DNA of 64,000 nt from Gadus chalcogrammus. Lineage: Eukaryota > Chordata > Actinopteri > Gadiformes > Gadidae. The stretch lies in contig NC_079425.1 in NCBI RefSeq assembly GCF_026213295.1, positions 9,212,201 through 9,276,200 of the forward strand. The letters run 5' to 3'. Positions 21,261 to 35,640 of this stretch are shown piece after piece; within the stretch, counting starts at the first letter, position 1, and each line of letters opens with the position of its first letter. The notes under the pieces are model-generated. The model was not told the origin of the DNA. It ran no database searches and worked only from the letters and a program-made list of their open reading frames with translations. A program made the position numbers and the translations under genes.

Positions 21261-23713
21261 GACATTTACGACCTACTTCCGGAAGGAGGCCTAGCTGGAC
21301 TGTGGCTAACTCTCTTCCCATCATTCTTGAAACACTCCAAAGCGAAGCCTCATTGATATTGTTTAATACTCGTTGTCGGAGTGACCGGTAACTATGCCCC
21401 TCCCCCACGATAATGCTGAAACTGTATAAAATGTATAAAAATAGATATTTGATGACTGTTTGCGCAGTGACCCGTGCATGTCAAGCCCCTGCCCGGTTCA
21501 TTGTGCTGTCTTCTGCCCACACTAATGACCGCATACAGGCCTGATTCTGCGCTCCACCTGACCACCGCTCACGCTAAGCCAGGTTTCTGGAGCTGACAGG
21601 CAGAACGGAAATCCCATCGACCTACCTCCCACCAACACAGCACATTAATGGACACGGCGAGCACAAAACAACTGCATTTCCACACTTTCTTTCCACTTTC
21701 CTTCATCAGCACAATGAGCACACTTTGAGTCTTTGTTGTTCTTTCGGTGCTGTCGGGAAGGCAGTTAGCGCCCTATACCTGCTTCTGAAGGACCGCCGCG
21801 CTCACCTTGGAAGGACACGCTGACTTGTTGATTGCAAAAATAATGACTGATTTAAACTTTCTGATTGGAATGCAAATTATTTATTCTGTACTGATCTGTA
21901 GGCTATACTGTACAGACAAATGGATTGATCGTGCTCAATTTTCTCCCTCCACTTGAATATGTATGCAGTGGCAAGTCATAGATATCAAAGAATAATTTTA
22001 AATTATTTGAGAAATTCTAACTAACTTTTGACATCGGCCCATTTCCTTGAGTCCTGGTTTTAGCCTGCCATGCCGTTGCTGTGTGGCAGTCATGGTCCGA
22101 GGCGATGCAGTGCAGTTCAATTTCAATTTCACTGCTATCATAACCGGGGAATTCGATTTTCATTCCAACATCATTGGCTGCAGTTGCAGGCACTTTTGAA
22201 GGAGGAAAGTTTAATTTTTGAACACTTACAAGTTTGCTTTGGGTCACACCACATGCACCGACATACGGGTCTTTTATCATGATTATGGAGGTCTCAGATC
22301 CAGAATACTATGATGCCTTCAATTGAATCATGCTGTGGTCCCCTTTAATGCATGCCTGGACGCCATAGAGACCACCAGTGGCTATGTGCATATAAGCCAG
22401 TGAGATGTCTGTCCCCATGTCTGGTGGAAACCCAGGCCCCTGGAGCCCAATGGGAGCTACCTGTCGCCTCCAGGTAAAGCCCTGGTAGGTAAATTAATGC
22501 TGAACTTGTTATCATTGACGTTATCTAGTGACATCCCATATTTTCTCTTGTCAACACTGTACTTTGAGTCGTGTTGGTCGAGCCTCAATTTTCTCTCTCC
22601 TTTCATCCACATTCACATGTGTCCAGGAGGCATCTATATTCATTTAAAGCATACCCTTCCCGTTGCACCTCATCATAACTTGCCCCTCACATCCACAATG
22701 CTTTGGAGACTAAAACTGGCCACATTTCAGCACCGGCACTCCCTACTCAATCCAACCCCCTTCAGTGGGGGGGGGGCATTCAGAAACCCTGGCAGTTTGT
22801 TGTTTTTATGTAATGTGTTCCTACCTCCTTGTCATAGTTCCTCTCTTTAATTGATGCCCAGGTTAGTACCCGGTGCCCAGTGCACCATTGCGAGGAGGCT
22901 GGCTCCAAACAAGCCCTTATCTTGCTCTAATGGGCCCCGGCCCTCCTCTGAGGCCTTCAGCTGTTTCAGGCCACCACTACCCCTCCCCCAAACCCCCATC
23001 CCCATTTGAACTGTTGCTATATAGCCCATTAGTTCTCTCTCCAGGCCTTACAATTTTCCCCCCATCCTCATCTCTCTGCCACTGAACTCCCCCAACCCCC
23101 AAGCCTCCCCAGTCAAATCTTTCACCTCTCCCCAATTCTGCTCAGCCTCCCAGCGACTTCAATGTTTCATCAGCCACAATATGAGCATACGTTCACAATA
23201 AGCATTTTTCATCTAATTTTTTCTCTATCCGAGGTTCGTCTTTTTGCTGGCCTGGGACCGTGAACGAGGTAATTTGTGTGTGTGTGTGTTTTGGAGGTTA
23301 CGCAGGCCCTGTCTCACCCATCACTTCCTGCGCTGTGCTCGGGACCCTGCTCTGGTGCTCTGCCGTTGTCACGGCGATGTGTGGTATCGGTTCATCTGCT
23401 TGCATGTGCAGAGCTGCGTATGTTTCGTGTCATGTTATGTTGTGGTACACAGTGTGAGTGCTTTTAAACACGCCGTATTAAATGCATTAGTGGATATTCC
23501 AATGTATCCTCCTAACCCCTTCAGAAGAAAGTTGAAAAGAGCAGTATAGCCTCTAACACCTTAAAGACACAGTCTTTAAGGTTGGCCTTTTTGTTTTTTG
23601 TAACCAGCTCCTGCGCACACATTGATAGATTTGCAAAGCAGCTTGCTCTACTAAATTTAACAATGATATATCATTCTCACAACTTTGGGGGGACATTTTT
23701 CAAATCAATGGGT
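21261..23713. other. Long unique stretch
   Basis: About 2.4 kb without long repeats apart from G9 near 22767. The 21480-21800 part has balanced composition and could hold conserved non-coding sequence, which cannot be judged without alignment. Frames near 22017-22280 on both strands are mutually overlapping and not recognisable. Confidence 0.35.
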
Positions 23714-23790
23714 GGACTGGTGGCGCAGGATTAGTATGACTAACATGCTGAGAGGGTGTTAAAGTGGCCGAGTATGGATCCCAGGCGCGC
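23714..23790 (+). repeat. tRNA-derived SINE head (degenerate)
   Basis: TGGTGGCGCAGGATTAGTATG resembles a Pol III A box (TGGCNNAGTGG type), and GTATGGATCCC, about 50 bp later, resembles a B box (GTTCGAATCCC). The spacing suits a tRNA-derived SINE. The tRNA cloverleaf is not intact, and the downstream body is only a guess to about 23870. Confidence 0.45.
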
Positions 23791-27240
<3,450 letters not shown>

Positions 27241-27251
27241 GTGTGCATGTG

Positions 27252-27299
<48 letters not shown>

Positions 27300-27310
27300 G
27301 TGTGTGTGTG
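27241..27310. repeat. (GT)n microsatellite
   Basis: Core 27257-27296, with imperfect edges. Confidence 0.95.
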
Positions 27311-27604
27311 ATTTCAGGAAGATAATGAGTTGGGATATTGGGGGGGTCCCCTAAGGCCCCCAGCGTGGATCAGGGGGACAGGGAGATGAGAGGAGGCCAG
27401 CATCCTCTCAAAATTATTCTGGAGGTCTGCGGCTCCCTAGCAGCTCATGCAGCTCTGGCCCGGTAATTAAATTATAATTTCACCTGCAGAGTGCCGAGCG
27501 GCAAATATACGGCTGGACCGGGCTGGGGGACGTAGAGCGCTGACAGGATTTACACTTAATGAAATAATAAAGCAACAGCCGCCATATATATCTGGTGTCA
27601 GGCG

Positions 27605-27647
27605 ACACACACACACGCACGCACGCACACGCACACGTACACGCACA

Positions 27648-27691
<44 letters not shown>

Positions 27692-27708
27692 ACACGTACA
27701 CACACACA

Positions 27709-27755
<47 letters not shown>

Positions 27756-27767
27756 ACCTCAGACACA

Positions 27768-27855
<88 letters not shown>

Positions 27856-27945
27856 CACATACACAAACACACACACACACACACATACATACACACATCA
27901 GACGCACACACACGCACACGCACACACACACACACACACACACAC
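27605..27945. repeat. Long compound (CA)n region
   Basis: About 340 bp of CA with CACG, TACA and TCAGACGC interruptions. ACACACCTCAGACACACGCGC (27753-27773) and ACACATCAGACGCACAC (27893-27909) look like two copies of one interruption. Confidence 0.97.
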
Positions 27946-28879
27946 CTCTGCTCTGTGTATAGTATATTCAACCCCTCCTCCTCAGTGCAGGGGGGAGATT
28001 TCAACCTGTTTAATAGTTCTCTGTGACGTCTCTCTGTCTCTTTCTCTGTGGCTCTGTCTGTCTGGGTGTCTGGGTGCCTCACACCGTGTCTGTGTGCATA
28101 GTCGTTCGTTAGTTATTGCTCCACTGCATTTCCTGCTCCGACATCCTCATTCTTATATGTTGTTCAATGTCGGATTATTCTGGAATGAGCTGAATATACT
28201 GACGTAAAAAACAACAACAACTGCAATGACAATAGATTGTAGTAGAATAATTGCAAAGGAAAAACTAATTATTCAAGACTCGAAGTTATATGAGATTAAA
28301 TTATTTAAAAGGATTGCACTGCGTATACAGATTTTCTGCAATTGATGAAAGCATCAGTGCCAGTATAGTGAGAAAGAGAGAGAAAGAAATGCGTTTGTCC
28401 ATGTTATTGCCTCAGTTCAAAATAAGCAACTGGATAGTTATAGTGGTTAATCATATATACATTTGTATATTCATTCTAGTTTTAACTATGTTATAATGTG
28501 CATGTCATTTAGAGTCCATCACTCATTGAGTTTGATGCACGTAATGAATCAAAAAAGCATCACACAGGAATCTATTATCGGCAGCAGCCAGCATGCTACA
28601 TATATATATTTTTTTATATTTCATTGAACAAATGTCAGAAGTTGCAATAAATGTAAAGTATACAAGGCAAGAAAGGTATAAAAGCACCATGTCCGAATTT
28701 CTGAAATGATTATTGACTTTATGATTATTTCGGATTTTATATATATATTTTTTTTTCCTTTTTCCCTTTCTTTCTTGCCTACTCTCCTTCTTCCATCACC
28801 GCGGCTGTTAAGATGGATGCCTCACAGTGGAGGGAAGAACCATGCAGTGTTTCAATAGCCCTGCATTGCCGCAAGCAGA
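27946..28879. other. Unique non-coding sequence
   Basis: AT-rich, including TATATATATTTTTTTATATT near 28600 and another T-rich patch near 28740. No gene recognised. Confidence 0.4.
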
Positions 28880-28893
28880 CCCCCCCCCCCCCC
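28880..28893. repeat. Poly-C run (C14)
   Basis: Fourteen C, followed by C-rich sequence to about 28990. Confidence 0.9.
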
Positions 28894-28990
28894 TCCAAAA
28901 TCACTACCGCCCCCGCCTCCCCCCCCCCACACCCACCATCCACCACTCACCCCCAGTCTCATTCTGCCCCCTCCGCAGCCCCAGATCCAG

Positions 28991-30080
28991 CCAGCCCAGC
29001 CAACATGACAGACAGGCCCGGTTAACAGTCCCTGTAAGGGGGGGAAAGAAAGCCGAGCGGAGAGGTAAAATGACTGGACCGCAAATGACAGGTGTAGTTA
29101 AAATAGTGAGGCGCAGAAGGGCTTGAGGACAGAGAGAGTCGGGACAGCGCTGTAATAAGCAGGATGAAGGAGCTCAAGCATTGCTCCAGCTTTCCTCTCT
29201 CTTTCGCCAACATCCTTCCTCAGGCAAACAAAAGAAAAAAAGAAGAAAAAGTTTACTTTTCGCTAGAAAGTTAGGCAATTCATTACAATATTTCTTACAA
29301 GTCAGTCGTTTTCTTACCCACTCAGTGCCAAAAATCCACGGTTGATTTAATAATGCGATTGCATTAATTTACATAGACATTATCTATGCCGTGCAATAAG
29401 AAATCCAAATAAAATGCGAAAGAGATGCTTCAAATCGACTACAAGAGCAGCTGAAAGTGTTTTCTCTTAGATCTGGTTACTGATCTGCATTTGTGTCAAT
29501 CACATCATTGTCCATTTTTGTTGGAATATGTCCGTTCTCATCAAGTCCAGTGTTATCTTTTGTCCCCCCAATCCTTCTGCTGGCCAGAGCAAAGCGACGG
29601 AGGCTCCAGACAGGGTGGGAGAGGGGGACGAGCTGCTGTTTCTGAATCGGGCCGAGACTCCGTTTATGGGACAGTCCTTGGGCTTCTCACACTTAACCTG
29701 TGTCGTGAATAAGATTTTGTTTTCCATTGAGCTTCCTTTTTATTGTAGGGCAATGGACCAAACTGAAATTGTTTGGACAAAAAACTATCGGTTTTTCGCC
29801 TCATCTTCACAAGCAAACAATTGTATCTGTAACAGAAATAGATTTTCAAAAAGCTTTCAAAAAACTATTTGCAGTATTAGAACTTCGTCTTAGGTCAAGG
29901 GTTAGGGTGGGGTTATTATTTTGTTCCTATGATTGCAGCAATGATTGTGACTACATATACATTCATGTTTTCAATATATATTTTGTTTTATATTTTGTTT
30001 TCCCACTCTGTACCATATACTCCCATTGCCTCACAGAGTTTTGCAAATCCATTAAGTCTGCCCACCTCCTCCTCTTAACA
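28991..30080. other. Unique non-coding sequence
   Basis: The frame at 29528-29893 (121 codons) has no recognisable domain and overlaps open frames on the other strand, so it is not called. Confidence 0.35.
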
Positions 30081-30195
30081 TGAATGCCTCTGCTTATCAG
30101 ATGAGCATTAAAGGGATTATCAACGCTTCTGCCATAATTAGCACTAACACAGCACAATTACAGATATTGATCAGGACGGATTAAACCTCTCGTGT
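30081..30195. promoter_or_regulatory. Candidate conserved non-coding block
   Basis: Balanced, non-repetitive sequence with CTTATCAGATGAGCATTAAAG, CATAATTAGC and AATTACAG motifs (GATA- and homeodomain-like cores). Called only on composition and motif texture. Confidence 0.2.
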
Positions 30196-30695
30196 AAGGC
30201 TTGCTCTCAGGTCAAAACATAATCCTAAGAATTATATAAATTATACGGAAGAAATCCAACACATCTGTGAATGTTTGTGGTATACTAACAACGTGTGAAT
30301 GAACAATGCATTATACATTTGCAAATAAAATAGACCTCAAGCCGATGATTATCAGCTGAACAATTATTACACACATTATTGATCAGTCCCCTTTCGCAGG
30401 AATTGTGTTTTTAGTAGAATATAATATAATCCTATAACTTGCTGGGCAGTATGACGTCCATAGCTACATGAATACTTTAGGAACCTTGACGATGTTCACA
30501 ACTTGTCCCTGTACAACACAATACTACCTGCATTGGCTCTCTAATGGCATTCAGGAAATGAGTATCCATCGTAATTAGTGGTGGTTGACCTGGACACCCA
30601 GCAGCAGATACAAATGCATGTTCTGTTTAGAGGACAGGGGTGGTTAGACAGGCCAGGTTGGTTGCACAGGCCTACTGAGAGGCGTGGTCCTGATG

Positions 30696-30714
30696 AGGGA
30701 GGGAGAGAGGGAGA

Positions 30715-30755
<41 letters not shown>
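30696..30755. repeat. (GA)n microsatellite
   Basis: GGGAGAGAG lead, then about 18 perfect GA units. Confidence 0.97.
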
Positions 30756-30758
<3 letters not shown>

Positions 30759-33264
30759 CTCTCAGTGCACAAGGATGACATGCTTTCGTTCTCGGTTGTG
30801 TGTCACCATTAATTACTCCTGTGTCTGATATAAGGACACAACATCCACTACTACCTTAACTCCTATTGACACACGTCCGTCCGTCTGTATGAGTTAAGGA
30901 ACAACTGGATGGATATAGTTAGCATTATTGAGATAGCAAATCCATTGGGGATGATTCAGAACATGTTTTGCATTGTGTTCCTGGGTGAAGTCTCTGTCTC
31001 AGGGCAAATAAGAAGCTAAAGTCTGTAATATAGGCATTTATTGAACCAATCCAAATATGGGTTTGATCTAATGTTGCACAATGTTGCACTCACAGGTGTA
31101 TAGCACACAAATTAACCTCTCAAGACGCTGAAAAGTATTGTGAAAAGTTCACGTGATACTGTGATTGTTATTGCTGTGTTAGGAGAAACAGTCACCATTC
31201 AGCTGATGCTAATCTTAGAAAGGTTGCAGAGCTGTGTTTGATGCAAGGCATCTGATAGATGGAGAAAGATATTTTCCATCTCTATCTTCTGCCTAGGAAA
31301 TTGAATGAATAACATTAGCAACATAGACATTTTTGCAACCCATACAAGCTACAATTGAAACAAAAATGAAGAAAAAATTATCATACATTTCTTCATATGC
31401 TTTATTCCTAGAAAATGTGGTATTTTCTTTTTTGGTGGTGTTCATCCATGTATGCAGTTTTTTCTTTCCAAGTATACTGAGAGCATTATTTTTTGTCTAC
31501 CAATGGCTGCTAAACCTTCTCCAACATAATACCAACAAAATAAATAAAAAATAACCGCCTTTTCTTCCTTAGGATTGTCTTGCATTTCATTGGCCCTCAG
31601 ACAAACAACACACTCAGAGCCAACACCCAGAACATTCCCCTGAATTCACTAATCATACGGACTTACTTAAGTACAGAAATGGAACAAACTAAAATGGGTG
31701 AATAAATCAGCCCACCAAAACTTTTTGGCCTTCTCTCTTCAGCCCTTTCCTCTCTCAAAAATGAAGGAAGTTTAACCACAACTAATTACCACTACTATGC
31801 TAATTTCAATAATTATGCATTCATTTAGACGACGACGTTATATAAGTTACACCTCAAGCCTTGCCCTGTGATGGGTTCCATTAGCCTGTTTCACTTCACA
31901 TTTTTTAGGACTTTCCCCATTATCTTTATAGGGGCATTGCCATTATTTCAAGCCCTTCTGTTCATAATGCTGTCTCTTACGTCTAGAACTGAAGGTATAA
32001 GTTGCGCTACTTCTTTAGCTCTGTATCTCATGGGTCATTAACCTGTAAAACATTGGGCATTGTGCATATTTTGCCAAGACCAAAGAGGAGACTAGCCGAA
32101 GGCTAGCCATTATTCAAAACAGTAGACCCTCATGTGTCCATTAGGCTTACACTCTCTTTACCTGACACTGCTTCGATAATGGAAGACATGGAATACCTCG
32201 AGCAAGCTGCTGATTTGTGAAATATTTTAGAACTTGAGAAAAATATGCTTTGGTTTTAGGGGATAAAGGCACACGCACACCCTAACGCGGAAAGAACACA
32301 GACACAAGCGTGTACACACTCAGACAGACACGTGCACACGGAAACACACACACACACTTTTTCGCCGGCCTTGAAATGACAAAATATAAATAGCCTGCCC
32401 TTCATGCTCAGCGACTGATATCGGATATTTCATCCCTGTTGTTGTTTTATTAAAGACTTTAACAGTTTTGCATCTCTGACAAATGCATTGGCCAAATTCT
32501 GTGATGCCACTCTCCTCTAATAGTGCAGATATCGAGAACAAAAGGATAGACAGTTAGAGGGAACCTGAAACCAAAGTTGTAATAATATTGTACGTTTCTA
32601 CCTTGTAGTACACATTCATAGTGATCAGACCTCAGAGGAATTTGTGAGAGTATGAATGAAGAACAAAATGCAGGGCACTTGAATATTAACCTATACTCCA
32701 GCAACCTTACTCAACACTTTACGTGACCTTATTCATATTGATTATAATGACACAATGGCAGTACATTCAGTCATCGGCCAAGTCACCATGAATGAACAGG
32801 TGCACATATGAGTGGCTCTTGTACTTTTTTAACAGTTAATAACCTGTATTGCGCATGATTTCTGTTCACATCCCATCTCATCATTTTTTATGCTCTTTTG
32901 TTTTTGTTCCTCCTCTTGTGGATCCTCAAAGTCAATCGATGAGGTGCGTGGCCATTGTTCCTGCTCTCATCTGACGCATTGGATATCTATGGCGGTCTCT
33001 CTGACCTGGACGGACCCCTTCTTTCACTCCCTGGCTCCTTCCAAACGGATGGCAGCATCCGTATCCATGTCACCCGGCTGACACTGTCCGCCCTGCATCG
33101 ATAAACATTTTGGGAGGGCAGATTTATTCGAGAGTTGAATAATTTATACTGCATGATTAGAAACTCAATCCTCGCTGTAGGATCTGGTTGCTTGTATGTT
33201 TGTCTTGGATCTTTACAATAAAACATGACCCAGTCTGATTAGGAAGACTGGCTGCATTCAGACC
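30756..33264. other. Long unique stretch
   Basis: About 2.5 kb of mixed, mostly AT-rich sequence with a weak CA patch at 32270-32360. Nothing gene-like was recognised. Confidence 0.35.
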
Positions 33265-33428
<164 letters not shown>

Positions 33429-33766
33429 GCATGTCTCTTGCATATAAAGGACGGTTTGAAGAGGACAACTTTGCGGTTTTACACGCACTCGTGCACACAC
33501 AAACTATTGCTTTGTAGGACATAGATAAGAATGTAATGGCACAGAAAAAACAACAACAACAACGACATCTTTGTCTGTCTCCTGCAGACCATGTTGTCAC
33601 TCTGGGACTCGCTTCGTTTTCCACAAAATACATCATGGAGTTCTCATCAGGCAGCAGCCATGAGTGTGTGTTTAGTGCAGTAGGGAGGTAGTGCCGGGCT
33701 GTTGCTACGTTCATTAGCACAGTCAAAATGCCTTGAGGCATAAGCATGGAGAACAAGCGGAAAAGA

Positions 33767-33768
<2 letters not shown>

Positions 33769-33803
<35 letters not shown>
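33769..33803. repeat. (GT)n microsatellite
   Basis: About 17 perfect units. Confidence 0.97.
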
Positions 33804-33805
<2 letters not shown>

Positions 33806-34004
33806 GAGGGTGCTTGTATGGAAATTGACCAGTGTGCTGTAGCGGTTGGTCTGGTAGGGCCTTTGAAGTGTGCTGCTCCCCACTGTAGCCGGCCTTGTTC
33901 TTGGTAATTGCCTAAATGATCTCCATGGAGCGAGGGGGTGGTATTACAATTGGACTAATCCAGGGGCAAGCCACTGATTTGACAGAGAGCTCCTCTCCAC
34001 ATCA

Positions 34005-34034
34005 CCCCCCCCCCCCCCCCCCACACACACACAC
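34005..34034. repeat. Poly-C run (C18) joined to (CA)6
   Basis: The C run passes directly into a short CA run. Confidence 0.92.
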
Positions 34035-34144
34035 TCCCTTGCCCTTCAACACCGGAAAACAACACTCCATCTTGCATTCTGTTTTTGTCTCTTTATTAGC
34101 CTAACGCAGTAGGGTAGGGTGTTACATTGTGTGTATGGAAGAGC

Positions 34145-34173
34145 GTGTTTGTGTCTCTGTGTGTGTGTGTGTG

Positions 34174-34205
<32 letters not shown>

Positions 34206-34235
34206 CGTGTATGGGGGGATGGGGGGGGGGGGGGG
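34145..34235. repeat. (GT)n joined to poly-G (G15)
   Basis: GT block to 34210, GGGGGGAT, then fifteen G at 34221-34235. Confidence 0.95.
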
Positions 34236-34456
34236 CAGTTGTTGTTTGGAGGATGGCTTATGTACTTCCAGAGCTCAGACACGTGCTTAAGCCTGCTCCT
34301 TGACACGGTGCCCTCCGTCTCCCCCATTGACATGTAAATGAGCAGCGGTTCCATTTGCAAATGAGGGTGGAATAATTAGTCGGGAGCACTTAGCAACAAC
34401 AATAATACATGCTGATCTGATCCTAGCAGCGGCTCCCTTTTTTTGTCATTGACCGA

Positions 34457-34480
34457 CCCCCCCCCCCCCCCCGCCCCCCC
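34457..34480. repeat. Poly-C run (C16-G-C7)
   Basis: A single G interrupts the run at 34473. Confidence 0.9.
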
Positions 34481-34553
34481 TTCCTCTTAGTACCCCCCTT
34501 CACAGATCCTTCTTGTTGCACTTAGGAAGCTAGACATTCAAACAACACAATGT

Positions 34554-34596
34554 ATGATTTCTCATACCTTGTGTGTGAGAAATCATGCACAAGGTA
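34554..34596. other. Overlapping inverted repeats (pseudoknot-like)
   Basis: ATGATTTCTCA (34554-34564) pairs with TGAGAAATCAT (34576-34586), and TACCTTGTG (34565-34573) pairs with CACAAGGTA (34588-34596). The two perfect stems interlock, the geometry of an H-type pseudoknot if transcribed. Alternatively they are traces of a local inverted duplication. Confidence 0.6.
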
Positions 34597-34789
34597 CCTG
34601 TTTCGAATTTGCTTTTTTTCAATCTGTTTGATAAAAATTCACAAGACGGAGATAGCATTGCGTGTTGGGCTTCTTTGCCCCCCTCAGCCAGGGGGTGGGG
34701 AAAGCTATGGGCTACCATATACTGTAAAGGCGAAATAGTGGCAGCCAGTCCGACCCCAGAGTTGTCTGGGTACTGTAGTTATGTTTCTC

Positions 34790-35215
34790 GAAACGCTCTT
34801 ATGAATTCATTTGAAATGCATTGGTGTGTATCTTATCCAATTTTGTATCACATACATATCAACGTTCAGCTCCTAAAAGCCATTATCTGTTAATTAAAGG
34901 AGAGTGACGTGTCCTTTACGGGTAGATGAGAGTCTTCCGGGAGTGCATATCCGGGGATCAGCTAACCAAAGAAAGGGGCGTGGCCACCGGGCCTTATGTT
35001 GCACATTGGGGCCTTCTAAGAGACACGCATCAAGAGTTAGTGCTCTGGTACCAGCCGTAATGAAGAGCAGCCCCCCCACCCTTCCACTGTCCCAGGACAG
35101 GACCAGTGGCGGGGTATCAGGTAGACTAAGGTCCCATATAAAAGCGGCCCCTATGAATTATAAATCAGAGGCCACTGAAGCCACCGCCTGTGGGAGGCAC
35201 AGGGGCTGAGGGGGA
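34790..35215. promoter_or_regulatory. Candidate conserved non-coding block with TATA-like motif
   Basis: Non-repetitive, balanced sequence. It includes GTCCCATATAAAAGCGGCCC (35131-35150) followed by TATGAATTATAAATCAGAGG. A TATAAAAG motif beside GC-rich sequence would suit a core promoter, but no ORF or exon follows. Confidence 0.2.
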
Positions 35216-35259
35216 CCGTATTCCCGGAACAAAAGACAACACCGTAGGGGAGGAGGGGC

Positions 35260-35278
35260 GGGGGGGGGGGGGGGGGGG
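35260..35278. repeat. Poly-G run (G19)
   Basis: Nineteen G, preceded by GGGGAGGAGGGGC. Potential G-quadruplex. Confidence 0.92.
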
Positions 35279-35542
35279 AGGTCAGGTGAATGGAGTTGGT
35301 GGGGGAGGCTGATGGGAACTGTCGTTAGCGTAAAGGATAAAGGGAGATGGCAGACTGCGTTGTCTGTTGTCCGTTATTAGAGAACAATCTGTACGATTTA
35401 TGCTCTCGGAAACGACATGCTATATTTAGCAGGTTGCAGCGCAGACCCGGCTAGTTCATTGGTGCACACTACTTCACCAATGCGTTCCCTTATCACCCTG
35501 CACTGTATTATTGGAGTGTGCTCAAAAGTCTGCGGGGGTCTA

Positions 35543-35600
35543 TGTGTGTTTTTTTGTGTGTGTGTGTGTGTGTGAGTGTGTGTGTTTGTGTGTGTGAGTG

Positions 35601-35640
<40 letters not shown>
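35543..35640. repeat. Imperfect (GT)n microsatellite
   Basis: GT with regular GAGTGTG and TTTGTG interruptions. Confidence 0.95.

Noticed and set aside
29528..29893. 121-codon plus-strand frame
   Set aside because: No family similarity recognised, and it overlaps open frames on the opposite strand; not enough to call a gene.
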